A stretch of DNA of 64,000 bases. Origin: Desertibaculum subflavum (lineage in GTDB: Bacteria; Pseudomonadota; Alphaproteobacteria; Ferrovibrionales; Ferrovibrionaceae). The position numbers were made by a program, and so were the translations under genes. The notes below the pieces were generated by a model. The model saw only the letters and a list, made by a program, of their open reading frames with translations, did not search any database and had not been told where the DNA came from. This document shows, piece after piece, positions 1 to 8,890 of this stretch; the stretch's first letter is position 1, and each line of letters begins with the position of its first letter. The stretch covers positions 1 to 64,000 of the forward strand of contig QOZS01000025.1 of NCBI GenBank assembly GCA_003576705.1. The letters are read 5' to 3'.

Positions 1-7
1 GGGACGC

Positions 8-90
8 CATGGCCGGGCTTGACCCGGCCATCCACGGCTCTCCGCCGCGCCGCCCCCACCGCGTGGATGGCCGGGTCAAGCCCGGCCATG
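8..90. repeat. 29-bp perfect inverted repeat, 25-nt loop
   Basis: Positions 8-36 and 62-90 are exact reverse complements (core GGCCGGGCTTGACCCGGCC on the left arm). Such GGCCGGGTCAAGCCCGGCC palindromes are common intergenic repeats in alphaproteobacterial genomes (general knowledge). It lies upstream of the EamA gene and would form a very stable hairpin in RNA. It may end an upstream transcript that lies outside the window. Confidence 0.85.
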
Positions 91-124
91 ACATGTTGGA
101 GTGTTGGAGGGGGAAACGCGTTCG

Positions 125-1060
125 ATGACAGTTGAGATCACCAGCCGGCCGGAGTCCGCGAGCAGCAGCCTGGTGGCGCCGGCCAGCCTGGTCGGCTGCG
201 CCGTGCTGTGGGGCAGCATGGTGCCGTTCACCCACCAGCTGGTACAGGCCTACGACCCGGTCTTCGTCTCGCTGCTGCGCTATGTGTTCGGCGTCGGCGC
301 CATCCTGATCATGGTGCTGGTGCTGGAGCGCGGCCGGCTGGTGCCGCCGGGCCTGCCGTGGTGGCGCATCGTCAAGCTCGGCACCTTCGGCATCGCCGGC
401 TTCGCGGTCTGCTTCTCCTTCGGCTTCACCTTCGCCGATCCGGTGACGGCGGCGGTGCTGATGAGCGCGGGGCCGGTGATCTACGCGATCCTGGCCCGCA
501 TCCTCTACCGCGCGCCGCTGGAGCGGGGGCTCGGGCTTGCCATCGCGCTGGTGGTGGCCGGCGGCGTGGCCGTGGTGCTGGGCCGGCCGCAGGGCGCGGC
601 GCTCAGCTTTCGCGGCGGCGAGCTGCTCTATCTCGTCTCGTCGACTCTGTGGGCCTGGTACTCGATGCGGGCGCAGGAATGGCTCGGGCCCTATCGGCTC
701 GGCCAGCTCCGCCTCTCGGCGCTGACCGCCGGCGTCGGCGGCGTGGTGCTGGTCGGCGTGTTCCTGCTCGTGCAGGCGGCCGGCCTGACCTATGGCGCGA
801 CCACGATGACGGCGCCGGCCGACTGGGCCAAGGTCGCCTGGATCGGGGTGACCGGCGCCGCCTTCTCGGTCGTATTATGGAATATCGGGGTGAGCCGGAT
901 CGGCGCGCCGGTGGCGAGCCTGTACGGCAACCTGTCGGGCGTGTTCGGCGTGCTGTTCGCCGCCGCGCTCGGCGCCGACTGGACCTGGGTGCAGGTCATG
1001 GGCGGCCTGCTCGTGCTCGGCGGCGTGGTGCAGATGCAGGCCCGCAGACTCAAACGATAG
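125..1060 (+). CDS. EamA/DMT-family transporter
   Basis: Predicted inner-membrane drug/metabolite transporter of 311 residues with about ten hydrophobic segments arranged as two EamA repeats. Seen: the early segment VGCAVLWGSMVPFTHQLV and a second-repeat end rich in Gly/Leu followed by a basic tail (QARRLKR), as usual for the family. The ATG at 125 is preferred because GGAGGGGG at 106-113 is well placed; a GTG at 101 would put that site inside the gene. Substrate cannot be told from sequence. It ends 13 bases before a hydrolase gene on the same strand, so the two are probably co-transcribed. Confidence 0.85.
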   Translation: MTVEITSRPESASSSLVAPASLVGCAVLWGSMVPFTHQLVQAYDPVFVSLLRYVFGVGAILIMVLVLERGRLVPPGLPWWRIVKLGTFGIAGFAVCFSFGFTFADPVTAAVLMSAGPVIYAILARILYRAPLERGLGLAIALVVAGGVAVVLGRPQGAALSFRGGELLYLVSSTLWAWYSMRAQEWLGPYRLGQLRLSALTAGVGGVVLVGVFLLVQAAGLTYGATTMTAPADWAKVAWIGVTGAAFSVVLWNIGVSRIGAPVASLYGNLSGVFGVLFAAALGADWTWVQVMGGLLVLGGVVQMQARRLKR

Positions 1061-1073
1061 GGGAGAGAGAACG

Positions 1074-1862
1074 ATGCGGATCAAGGCCAACAGCATCGAG
1101 TTCAACTGTCTGGTCGAAGGGCCGGAAGGCGCGCCCTGGGTCACCTTCTGCAACTCGCTCGCCACCGACCACCGCATGTGGGATTTCCAGGCGGCGGCGC
1201 TGAAGGGCCGCTATCGCCTGCTGCGCTACGACCGCCGCGGCCATGGCCAGACGCCGGCACCGGGCCGCGACTGGATGATCCAGGATCTCGCCCGCGACGT
1301 GGTCGGGCTGTGGGACGCCCTCGGCATCGAGAGGAGCCATTTCGTCGGCCTCTCGATCGGCGGCATGACGGGGCAGGAGCTGGCCATCGACTACGGCGAC
1401 CGGCTGTTGAGCTTCGTCTGCGCCGACAGCCGGAGCGACGCGCCACCCGGCAGCGACAAGATGTGGATGGAGCGCATCGCCAAGGCGCGGCAGGGCGGCA
1501 TGGCCGGCCTGGTCGACGAGACGCTCGGGCGCTGGTTCACGCCCGCCTTCGTCAAGTGGAACCCGCCGGTGCTGGACACGATCCGCGACATGATCCGCCA
1601 TACCTCGCTCGACGGCTACGAGGGCTGCGGCCGCGCCATCATGCGGCTCGACCTGCTCGGCAAGCTGCCGCGGATCAAGACGCGCACCTTGTTCATTTGC
1701 GGCGCCGACGACCAGGGCACGCCGCCCTCGGGCATGCGCGAGATGAACAAGCTGGTCGCCGGCTCGCGCTATATCGAGATCGCCCCCGGCGCCCACCTGC
1801 CGAACATCGAGCAGCCGGAAGCCTTCAACCGCGCCCTGATCGATTTCCTGGGCGAGGGCTAG
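1074..1862 (+). CDS. Alpha/beta hydrolase, 3-oxoadipate enol-lactonase-like
   Basis: 262-residue alpha/beta hydrolase resembling PcaD: an N-terminal NSIEFNCLVEG strand pair, a DRRGHGQTPAP turn, the nucleophile elbow GLSIGG and a C-terminal GAHLPNIEQPE carrying the catalytic His. The family hydrolyses beta-ketoadipate enol-lactone in protocatechuate/catechol degradation. No other pca gene is in the window, so the substrate is uncertain. A GGGGAGAGAG ribosome site precedes the ATG. Its stop overlaps the end of the convergent SDR gene by four bases. Confidence 0.75.
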   Translation: MRIKANSIEFNCLVEGPEGAPWVTFCNSLATDHRMWDFQAAALKGRYRLLRYDRRGHGQTPAPGRDWMIQDLARDVVGLWDALGIERSHFVGLSIGGMTGQELAIDYGDRLLSFVCADSRSDAPPGSDKMWMERIAKARQGGMAGLVDETLGRWFTPAFVKWNPPVLDTIRDMIRHTSLDGYEGCGRAIMRLDLLGKLPRIKTRTLFICGADDQGTPPSGMREMNKLVAGSRYIEIAPGAHLPNIEQPEAFNRALIDFLGEG

Positions 1863-2632
1863 AACAAGGTGTAGCCGCCGTCGATCACGAAGCTGTCGCC
1901 GGTGTGATAGGCGGATGCATCCGAGGCGAGATAGACCGCGATGCCGCCGAAATCGCCGCCTTCGCCCCAACGGCGGGCCGGCACGCGCGGCAGCACCTTG
2001 GTCATGAAGGCGTCGCCATGGATGCGCCGCTCGGTCATGTCGGTGACGATCCAGCCCGGCAGGATCGAGTTGGCGGTGATCTTGTAGCGGGCGAGCTCGA
2101 CCGCCAGGCCCTTCATCATGGCGATGACGCCGCCCTTGGTGGCGGCATAATGCTCGCCGCGCGGCGCGCCCATGATCGCGGCGGTGGAGGCGGTGACGGC
2201 GAGGCGGCCGCCCTGGCCGCGCTCCACCATGTGCTTCGCCGCCGCGCGCAGCGTGTACATCGCGCCGTGCAGGTTGACGCCGATCACGCGATGCCAGTCG
2301 GCGGTGTCGAACTCGGTGAACGGCTTGCCGCTGGAGCCGGAGACGCCGGCATTGGCGAAGCAGGCATCGACCTTGCCGAGCGTCTTGACGGTCTCGGCGA
2401 AGCCGCGCGCCACCTCGGCCTCGTCGGCGACGTTGCACTGGAGCGTCAGCACCTTGCGCCCGGTGGCCTTCAATTGCGCCGTCGCTTCCTCGTTCTTCTT
2501 CGGGTTGTTGCCCCAGATACAGACATCCGCCCCGGCCTCGGCGCAGGCCTGGGCCATGCCGAGCCCGATGCCGCCATTGCCGCCGGTGACCAGCACGACC
2601 TTACCGGTCAGGTCGAAGGGTTTGTAGGCCAT
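1859..2632 (-). CDS. SDR-family oxidoreductase
   Basis: 257-residue classical short-chain dehydrogenase/reductase. Seen: cofactor loop TGGNGGIG near residue 16, NAG motif (FANAGVSG), serine in TASTAA, the YAATK catalytic pair and a C-terminal IDGGYTLF. The family reduces or oxidises alcohols or ketones with NAD(P)H; the substrate is unknown. It is divergent from the liu operon with a 139-base shared intergenic region, so a role in acyl or keto acid metabolism is possible but not shown. Confidence 0.85.
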   Translation of the reverse strand: MAYKPFDLTGKVVLVTGGNGGIGLGMAQACAEAGADVCIWGNNPKKNEEATAQLKATGRKVLTLQCNVADEAEVARGFAETVKTLGKVDACFANAGVSGSSGKPFTEFDTADWHRVIGVNLHGAMYTLRAAAKHMVERGQGGRLAVTASTAAIMGAPRGEHYAATKGGVIAMMKGLAVELARYKITANSILPGWIVTDMTERRIHGDAFMTKVLPRVPARRWGEGGDFGGIAVYLASDASAYHTGDSFVIDGGYTLF

Positions 2633-2771
2633 CTGGATACGTCTCCTCGTAAGCTTCGTTGTGCTTCTGGCGGCGGACTATAGGGGCCGCGCGCCGCCGC
2701 ACAAACCACTTGCCGGGTCGCGGCGCGGGCCGCATGTTGCCTGCCGCCGGGAGAGAAAACGCCAGTCCGTC

Positions 2772-4379
2772 ATGTCCGTTCTGACCAGCACGCTCGACAG
2801 CCGCAGCGCCGCCTTCCGCGCCAATTCCGAAGCCATGGGAGCGCTGGTCGCCGACCTGCGCGCCAAGGTGGCCAAGGCCGCGCTCGGCGGCGACCAGCGC
2901 TCGCGCGACCGCCATGTCGGCCGCGGCAAATTGCTGCCGCGCGACCGGGTCAACATGCTGCTCGATCCCGGCACGCCATTCCTGGAGCTGTCCCAGCTCG
3001 CCGCGCACGGGGTCTATGACGACGACATTCCCGGCGCCGGCGTGATCACCGGCATTGGCCGCGTGCAGGGCCGCGAATGCGTGATCGTCTGCAACGACGC
3101 CACCGTGAAGGGCGGCACCTACTATCCGCTGACGGTGAAGAAGCACCTGCGCGCGCAGGAAATCGCGGTCGAGAACCGGCTGCCCTGCATCTACCTGGTC
3201 GATTCCGGCGGCGCCAACCTGCCGAACCAGGACGAAGTGTTTCCGGACCGCACGCATTTCGGCCGCATCTTCTACAACCAGGCCAACATGTCGGCGGCCG
3301 GCATTCCGCAGGTTGCCGTCGTCATGGGTTCCTGCACGGCCGGCGGCGCCTATGTGCCGGCGATGTGCGACGAGGCGGTGATCGTGCGCCGCCAGGGCAC
3401 CATCTTCCTCGGCGGACCGCCGCTGGTGCGTGCGGCCACCGGCGAGATCGTCTCGGCCGAGGATCTCGGCGGCGCCGACGTGCATTCGCGCACGTCAGGG
3501 GTTACGGATCACTACGCGATGAACGACCGCCATGCGCTTGGGCTGGCGCGGCGCATCGTCGCCAACCTGAACACGCGGAAGCAGGTCGGCCTCGACCTCG
3601 CCGAGCCGCGCGCGCCGCTCTACGACCCGGCCGAGATCCACGGCGTGGTGCCGCAGGACACCCGCACGCCCTACGACGTGCGCGAGGTGATCGCCCGCGT
3701 GGTCGATGGCAGCGAGTTCGACGAGTGGAAGAAGCTCTACGCGACGACCCTGATCACCGGCTTCGCCCGCATCCACGGCTATCCGGTCGGCATCCTCGCC
3801 AATAACGGCATCCTGTTCTCGGAATCGGCGCTGAAGGGCGCGCATTTCATCGAGCTGTGCTGCCAGCGCGGCATCCCGCTGGTCTTCCTGCAGAACATCA
3901 CCGGCTTCATGGTCGGTCGCAAATACGAATCCGGTGGCATCGCCAAGGACGGCGCCAAGCTGGTGACGGCGGTCGCCTGTGCCAAGGTGCCGAAGCTGAC
4001 GGTGATCATCGGCGGCTCGTTCGGCGCCGGCAATTACGGCATGTGCGGCCGCGCCTACAGCCCGCGCTTCCTGTGGATGTGGCCGAATGCGCGCATCTCG
4101 GTGATGGGCGGCGAGCAGGCGGCGAGCGTGCTCGCCACCGTGCGCCGCGAAGGCATGGAGGCGCGCGGCGAGACCTGGCCGGCCGAGGCGGAGGCCGCCT
4201 TCAAGGCGCCGATCCGCGAGCAGTACGAGCACCAGGGGCATCCGTACTATGCCTCGGCCCGCATCTGGGACGACGGCATCATCGATCCGGCGGATACCCG
4301 CCGCGTGCTGGGGCTGTCGCTCTCCGCCGCGCTCAACGCGCCGGTGGAGAAGACGACCTTCGGCGTGTTCCGCATGTGA
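2772..4379 (+). CDS. liuB: Methylcrotonoyl-CoA carboxylase beta (carboxyltransferase) subunit
   Basis: 535-residue biotin-dependent carboxyltransferase that moves carboxyl from biotin to 3-methylcrotonyl-CoA in leucine/isovalerate breakdown. Seen: N-terminal crotonase half with [16 protein letters not shown], the middle [13 protein letters not shown] and [12 protein letters not shown] segments, and the C-terminal [12 protein letters not shown] with [16 protein letters not shown], which are typical of MCC beta rather than acetyl-CoA carboxylase. Length matches the family. The ATG at 2772 is chosen over an upstream start because the preceding residues are not family-like. First gene of a four-gene operon. 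Confidence 0.93.
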   Translation: MSVLTSTLDSRSAAFRANSEAMGALVADLRAKVAKAALGGDQRSRDRHVGRGKLLPRDRVNMLLDPGTPFLELSQLAAHGVYDDDIPGAGVITGIGRVQGRECVIVCNDATVKGGTYYPLTVKKHLRAQEIAVENRLPCIYLVDSGGANLPNQDEVFPDRTHFGRIFYNQANMSAAGIPQVAVVMGSCTAGGAYVPAMCDEAVIVRRQGTIFLGGPPLVRAATGEIVSAEDLGGADVHSRTSGVTDHYAMNDRHALGLARRIVANLNTRKQVGLDLAEPRAPLYDPAEIHGVVPQDTRTPYDVREVIARVVDGSEFDEWKKLYATTLITGFARIHGYPVGILANNGILFSESALKGAHFIELCCQRGIPLVFLQNITGFMVGRKYESGGIAKDGAKLVTAVACAKVPKLTVIIGGSFGAGNYGMCGRAYSPRFLWMWPNARISVMGGEQAASVLATVRREGMEARGETWPAEAEAAFKAPIREQYEHQGHPYYASARIWDDGIIDPADTRRVLGLSLSAALNAPVEKTTFGVFRM

Positions 4380-4394
4380 GTTGAGGTAGCGATC

Positions 4395-5192
4395 GTGGCC
4401 GATCCGAAAGTTCTCTCCGAGGTGGATGTCGACGGCGTGGCGGCGGTGAAGCTGAACCGCCCGGACGTGCACAACGCCATGGACGACGAGGTCATCGACC
4501 AGCTGACCGATACGCTGAAGGGCCTCGCCCGGCGGAAGGACGTCCGCATCGTGACCTTGACGGGGGAGGGCGAGAGCTTCTCGGCCGGCGGCGACCTCGC
4601 CTGGATGCGCCGCGCCGCCGACTACACGCGCGAGCGCAACCTGGAAGACGCGATCGCGCTCGGCAACATGTTCAAGACCTTGAGCGAGATGCCGCAGCCG
4701 ACCATCGCGCTGGTCAACGGTCAGGCCTATGCCGGCGGCCTCGGCCTGATCTCGGCCTGCGACATCGCCATCGGCGTTAGATCTGCCAAGTTCGCCGTGA
4801 CGGAAGTGCGGCTCGGCCTGATCGCCGGCACCATCTCGCCGCATGTGGTGCGCGCCATCGGCGCCCGCAACGCGCGCCGCCTGTTCCTGACCGCCGAGCG
4901 GTTCGACGCCGAGGCGGCCCACCGCTTCGGCCTGCTGCACGAGGTGGTGGAGGACCAGGCCGCGCTGGAAAAGGCGCGCGACCGCATTATCGGCTGGCTC
5001 CGGCAGGGCAGCCCACAGGCGCAGCACGACAGCAAGCGGCTGATCGCCTATGTGACAGGGCGCGAGGTGAATGCCGAGTTGGTGCTGGGCACCGCGCAGT
5101 TCATCGCCGAATCCCGCGCCTCCGACGACGGCAAGGAAGGCACCACGGCCTTCCTGCAGAAGCGGAAGGCGGCCTGGATGCCGGGGGTGTAG
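4395..5192 (+). CDS. liuC: Enoyl-CoA hydratase, methylglutaconyl-CoA hydratase
   Basis: 265-residue crotonase-fold protein with GTG start preceded by GAGG. Seen: SFSAGGDLAWMR (oxyanion hole), NGQAYAGGLGLISACDIAIG and FAVTEVRLGLIAGTISP with the acidic catalytic position. Placed between the two methylcrotonyl-CoA carboxylase subunits, it is best read as the hydratase converting 3-methylglutaconyl-CoA to HMG-CoA. The gap to the upstream gene is 15 bases and only 4 bases separate it from the next start, consistent with one transcript. Confidence 0.9.
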   Translation: MADPKVLSEVDVDGVAAVKLNRPDVHNAMDDEVIDQLTDTLKGLARRKDVRIVTLTGEGESFSAGGDLAWMRRAADYTRERNLEDAIALGNMFKTLSEMPQPTIALVNGQAYAGGLGLISACDIAIGVRSAKFAVTEVRLGLIAGTISPHVVRAIGARNARRLFLTAERFDAEAAHRFGLLHEVVEDQAALEKARDRIIGWLRQGSPQAQHDSKRLIAYVTGREVNAELVLGTAQFIAESRASDDGKEGTTAFLQKRKAAWMPGV

Positions 5193-5196
5193 CGAC

Positions 5197-7212
5197 GTGT
5201 TCGACTCTGTCTTGATCGCGAACCGGGGCGAGATCGCCTGCCGCGTCATCAAGACGGCGCGGCGGCTGGGCCTGCGCACCGTCGCGGTCTATTCCGATGC
5301 CGATGCCAAGGCGCGGCATGTCGCCATGGCCGATGCGGCGCATCGGATCGGGCCGCCGGCTGCACGCGAAAGCTATCTGCGCAGCGACGTCATCATCGCC
5401 GCCGCCAAGGCCGCTGGCGCCAAGGCGATCCATCCGGGTTATGGCTTCCTCTCCGAGAACGCCGAATTCGCCGAGGCCTGCGCCAAGGCGGCCATCACCT
5501 TCATTGGCCCGCCGCCCGCGGCCATCCGTGCCATGGGCCTGAAGGGCGCGGCCAAGGCGCTGATGGAGAAGGCCAAGGTGCCCGTGGTGCCGGGCTATCA
5601 CGGCGACGACCAGGGCCTCGCCACCCTGCAGAAGGAGGCGGCCCGCATCGGCTATCCGGTGCTGATCAAGGCGGTGGCCGGCGGCGGCGGCAAGGGCATG
5701 CGCCGGGTCGACAGCGAGGCGGAGTTCGAGCGCGCCCTGACCGGCGCCAAGCGCGAGGCGGCGTCGGCCTTCGGCGACGACAAGGTGCTGATCGAGAAGT
5801 ACCTGGTGAAGCCGCGCCATATCGAGATCCAGGTCTTCGCCGACAGCCACGGCAACGCGGTGCACCTGTTCGAGCGCGACTGCTCGATCCAGCGCCGGCA
5901 CCAGAAGGTGATCGAGGAGGCGCCGGCCCCCGGCATGCCGGAAGCGATGCGCAAGGCGATGGGCGAGGCCGCCGTCGCCGCCGCCAAGGCGATCGGCTAT
6001 GTCGGCGCCGGCACCGTGGAGTTCATCGCCGATGTCAGCGACGGCCTGCGGCAGGATCGCTTCTATTTCATGGAGATGAACACCCGTCTTCAAGTCGAGC
6101 ATCCGGTGACCGAGATGATCACCGGCCAGGACCTGGTGGAGTGGCAGATCCGGGTCGCCGCCGGCGAGAAGCTGCCGTTACAGCAGGACGAGATCCGCAT
6201 CGACGGCCATGCCGTCGAGGTGCGGCTCTATGCCGAGAACCCCGCGCGCAACTTCCTGCCCTCGACCGGCACCCTGGTGCGCTTCCGCGCCCCGCCGGAG
6301 GGCCCGCATCTGCGCCTCGATACCGGCGTGCGCGAGGGCGATGAGGTGACACCCTATTACGACCCGATGATCGCCAAGCTGATCGTGCACGACCGCGACC
6401 GCCGGGCCGCCTTGCGCAGGATGCGCCAGGCCCTGCACGAGACCGAGATCGTCGGCCCGGCCAACAACGTCGCCTTCCTGGCCCAGGTAGTAGGGCATGC
6501 GGCCTTCGTCGACGGCGATCTCGATACCGGCTTCATCGACCGGCACAAGGCCGATCTGATTCCGAAAGCGGCGGAAGTCGCGCCGGACACCTTGGCGCTG
6601 GCGGCCGTGGCGCTGCTGCTGCAGCGGGCGGACCAGGCCGCGACGGCGCGGCGCGCTTCCGGCGACCCGCATTCGCCCTGGGGCCTTGCCGACGGCTGGC
6701 GCATGAACGGCGCCTATGAAGAGCGTCTGGAGCTGATGGCCGGCGAGACATTGCACACGATCGGCGTGCTTCCGGAAGGCGCCGGCTGGCGGCTCAACAT
6801 TCGCGGCGCATCCCTCTTCGCCGCCGGCACGCTCGACGACGGCACCTTGGTCGCCATGCTGGACGGGCAGCAGCGCCGCGTCGGCGTGGTGCGGCAGGGC
6901 GACCGCATCATCGTGCTGGAGCGCGGCCACGGTACCGCGCTCGGCCTGCACGACCCGCTCGATGTCGGCGAGGTGGAGGAGGGCGTCGGCGGCGCCATCA
7001 CCGCGCCGCTGCCGGGCAAGGTGATCCAGGTGCTGGTCGCGGCCGGCGAGAAGGTGGAGAAGGGGAAACCCCTGTTGGTTCTCGAAGCGATGAAGATGGA
7101 GCACACCATCGCCGCCGCCGGCGCCGGCACCGTGGATACGGTGCATGTCGCCGCCGGCGACCAGGTGGCGGAAGGCGCCGCCCTCATCGCGCTGAAGGAA
7201 GCGGAGGCTTGA
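5197..7212 (+). CDS. liuD: Methylcrotonoyl-CoA carboxylase alpha (biotin carboxylase/BCCP) subunit
   Basis: 671 residues from a GTG start. Domains: biotin carboxylase N-terminal fold (FDSVLIANRGEIACRV), ATP-grasp with KAVAGGGGKGMR and FMEMNTRLQVEHPVTE, biotin carboxylase C-terminal domain, a short BT-like linker, and a C-terminal biotinyl domain with EAMKM; the biotinylated lysine is about residue 633. It carboxylates biotin using ATP and bicarbonate for the beta subunit. The start gives the family-typical N-terminus immediately after the liuC stop. Confidence 0.93.
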   Translation: MFDSVLIANRGEIACRVIKTARRLGLRTVAVYSDADAKARHVAMADAAHRIGPPAARESYLRSDVIIAAAKAAGAKAIHPGYGFLSENAEFAEACAKAAITFIGPPPAAIRAMGLKGAAKALMEKAKVPVVPGYHGDDQGLATLQKEAARIGYPVLIKAVAGGGGKGMRRVDSEAEFERALTGAKREAASAFGDDKVLIEKYLVKPRHIEIQVFADSHGNAVHLFERDCSIQRRHQKVIEEAPAPGMPEAMRKAMGEAAVAAAKAIGYVGAGTVEFIADVSDGLRQDRFYFMEMNTRLQVEHPVTEMITGQDLVEWQIRVAAGEKLPLQQDEIRIDGHAVEVRLYAENPARNFLPSTGTLVRFRAPPEGPHLRLDTGVREGDEVTPYYDPMIAKLIVHDRDRRAALRRMRQALHETEIVGPANNVAFLAQVVGHAAFVDGDLDTGFIDRHKADLIPKAAEVAPDTLALAAVALLLQRADQAATARRASGDPHSPWGLADGWRMNGAYEERLELMAGETLHTIGVLPEGAGWRLNIRGASLFAAGTLDDGTLVAMLDGQQRRVGVVRQGDRIIVLERGHGTALGLHDPLDVGEVEEGVGGAITAPLPGKVIQVLVAAGEKVEKGKPLLVLEAMKMEHTIAAAGAGTVDTVHVAAGDQVAEGAALIALKEAEA

Positions 7213-7213
7213 G

Positions 7214-8116
7214 ATGGCCATTCCCAAGCGAGTGAAGATCTGGGAGGCCGGCGCGCGCGACGGCCTGCAGAATGAGCCCGCCACGGTGCCGACCGAGGTC
7301 AAGGTCGAGCTGATCGAGCGGCTGGTCGATGCCGGCCTGCAGGCGATCGAGGCGACCAGCTTCGTCTCGCCGAAATGGATTCCGCAGATGGGCGACAATT
7401 CCGAGGTGATGGCGCGGCTCAAGCGCAAGCCGGGCGTGTCGTACCAGGCGCTGACGCCGAACCTGAAGGGCTTCGAGGCGGCGATGGCCGCCGGCACGCC
7501 GGAAGTCGCGGTCTTTGCCGCGGCGACCGAGAGCTTCTCCAAGCGCAACACCAATTGCACCATCGCCGAGAGCCTGGAGCGGTTCGAACCGCTGCTCGCC
7601 GCCGCCAAGCAGCAGGGTGTGCCGGTGCGAGGTTTCGTCTCCGTCGTCTGCGGCTGCCCGTTCGAGGGCGAGGTCGATCCGGAGAAGGTCGCGGACGTCA
7701 CCGAGAGGCTGGTGAAGATGGGCTGCTACGATGTCGGCCTTGGCGACACCATCGGCACCGGCACGCCGATCAAGGTGCAGCGCATGGTCGAGGCCTGCGC
7801 GAGCCGCGTCGGCGTCGAGAAGCTCGGCGTGCATTTCCACGACACCTATGGCCAGGCGCTCGCCAACATCCTGGCGGCGCTTGAACTCGGCGTGGACAAG
7901 GTCGACAGCTCGGTCGGCGGCCTCGGCGGCTGCCCCTATGCGCCCGGCGCCACCGGCAACGTGGCGACCGAGGACGTGGTCTACATGCTGGACGGCATGG
8001 GCATCGAGACCGGCATCGACCTGAAGCAGCTCGTCCGCATCGCCTGGTGGATCTCCGACCACCTCGGCCGTCCGCCGGTCTCGCGCGTGGCAAAGGCGCT
8101 GAAGAACAAGATCTGA
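7214..8116 (+). CDS. liuE: Hydroxymethylglutaryl-CoA lyase
   Basis: 300-residue HMGL-like TIM barrel that splits HMG-CoA into acetoacetate and acetyl-CoA, the last step of leucine degradation. Seen: the N-terminal VKIWEAGARDGLQNE metal/substrate motif, HFHDTYGQALAN with metal-binding His residues, and the HMG-CoA lyase signature GGLGGCPYAPGATGN with the catalytic Cys. Begins one base after the liuD stop, so translation is probably coupled. Acetoacetate made here could feed the bdh/adc genes further along, although that link is inference. Confidence 0.93.
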   Translation: MAIPKRVKIWEAGARDGLQNEPATVPTEVKVELIERLVDAGLQAIEATSFVSPKWIPQMGDNSEVMARLKRKPGVSYQALTPNLKGFEAAMAAGTPEVAVFAAATESFSKRNTNCTIAESLERFEPLLAAAKQQGVPVRGFVSVVCGCPFEGEVDPEKVADVTERLVKMGCYDVGLGDTIGTGTPIKVQRMVEACASRVGVEKLGVHFHDTYGQALANILAALELGVDKVDSSVGGLGGCPYAPGATGNVATEDVVYMLDGMGIETGIDLKQLVRIAWWISDHLGRPPVSRVAKALKNKI

Positions 8117-8145
8117 GGCGCGCTACGCTGCCGGGGGCCGAGCCG

Positions 8146-8673
8146 ATGGAAGGGCGCGCACTGGTGATCCTGGCCCTTCGGCTGGCCGGCCTGTTCGTCG
8201 TCGTCACCGCAGCGACCACTCTGCTGACGAGCTTCCCGCACTTCCTGCTTGCCCAAAGGGACCCGGGGCCGAGGGCCGACGCTCTGGTCTACGGCACTGC
8301 TTACTTGGCGCCTGCCCTGATTCAGCTGGCCGTAGGTCTCGTCCTATTGAGATACCCGCTACAGGTGGCAGCTCGGGCGTTGCGTATTCCCATCAGCGAT
8401 CCGTCATCGATCGATGCCTCGCAGTTCGAGCGAGTGGCCTACGTGGTTCTGGGCGTGTACTTCGTGGTGATGGGAACTGAAACACTCCTGTTCGTTCTGG
8501 CCAAGTTGAGGCTCCATGCCCTGCTGGCGGTTCCTCACCCGACGATACCGCTCGAAGTGACTTCGTTCGATTTCGCGTCGATCAGCGTGGGCGCGTTCAA
8601 GATCCTCGTCGGTGCACTGCTGGTTCTCGGCGGCGGAGTGCTGGCCAGATGGCGCAGTCGCCTGACCGCATGA
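8146..8673 (+). CDS. Hypothetical four-helix membrane protein
   Basis: 175 residues with about four hydrophobic segments (for example ALVILALRLAGLFVVVTA and a final ILVGALLVLGGGVLARW). I recognise no family. The first ATG after the liuE stop (8146) gives a clean membrane protein, so it was chosen over upstream in-frame codons that overlap liuE. Its base composition and codon choice look less GC-biased than neighbouring genes (TTGAG, GTATT-type codons), which hints at separate ancestry. It is followed directly by a composite intergenic repeat. Confidence 0.6.
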   Translation: MEGRALVILALRLAGLFVVVTAATTLLTSFPHFLLAQRDPGPRADALVYGTAYLAPALIQLAVGLVLLRYPLQVAARALRIPISDPSSIDASQFERVAYVVLGVYFVVMGTETLLFVLAKLRLHALLAVPHPTIPLEVTSFDFASISVGAFKILVGALLVLGGGVLARWRSRLTA

Positions 8674-8695
8674 CCTGCATGCAGTGCCGTGAAAG

Positions 8696-8858
8696 CCCTC
8701 TCTGCCCCTCAGGGGCGGAGAGGGTTTGGGAGAGGTGGGGCGCGCCGCGCCTCGACGACATTTGCTGGTGCGCAACGTGGCTGCGTATGTGCACATCCGC
8801 AAGCCGCATCCTCCCCACCTCTCCCAACCCTCTCCCCCCTCTTCGAGGGCGGAGAGGG
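8696..8858. repeat. Composite intergenic inverted-repeat element
   Basis: Two small hairpins, 8696-8724 and 8828-8858, both closing on CCCTCTC...GAGAGGG, are themselves outer parts of a larger inverted repeat: GGAGAGGGTTTGGGAGAGG (about 8718-8737) mirrors CCTCTCCCAACCCTCTCC (8818-8835) with one mismatch. The centre holds unrelated sequence of about 75 bases. The pattern resembles the CTCTCCC-type extragenic repeats of proteobacteria. No gene is visible between 8674 and 8890. Confidence 0.7.
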
Positions 8859-8890
8859 CTTGCGACCGCGATCGTTGCCGAGACCGCGAC

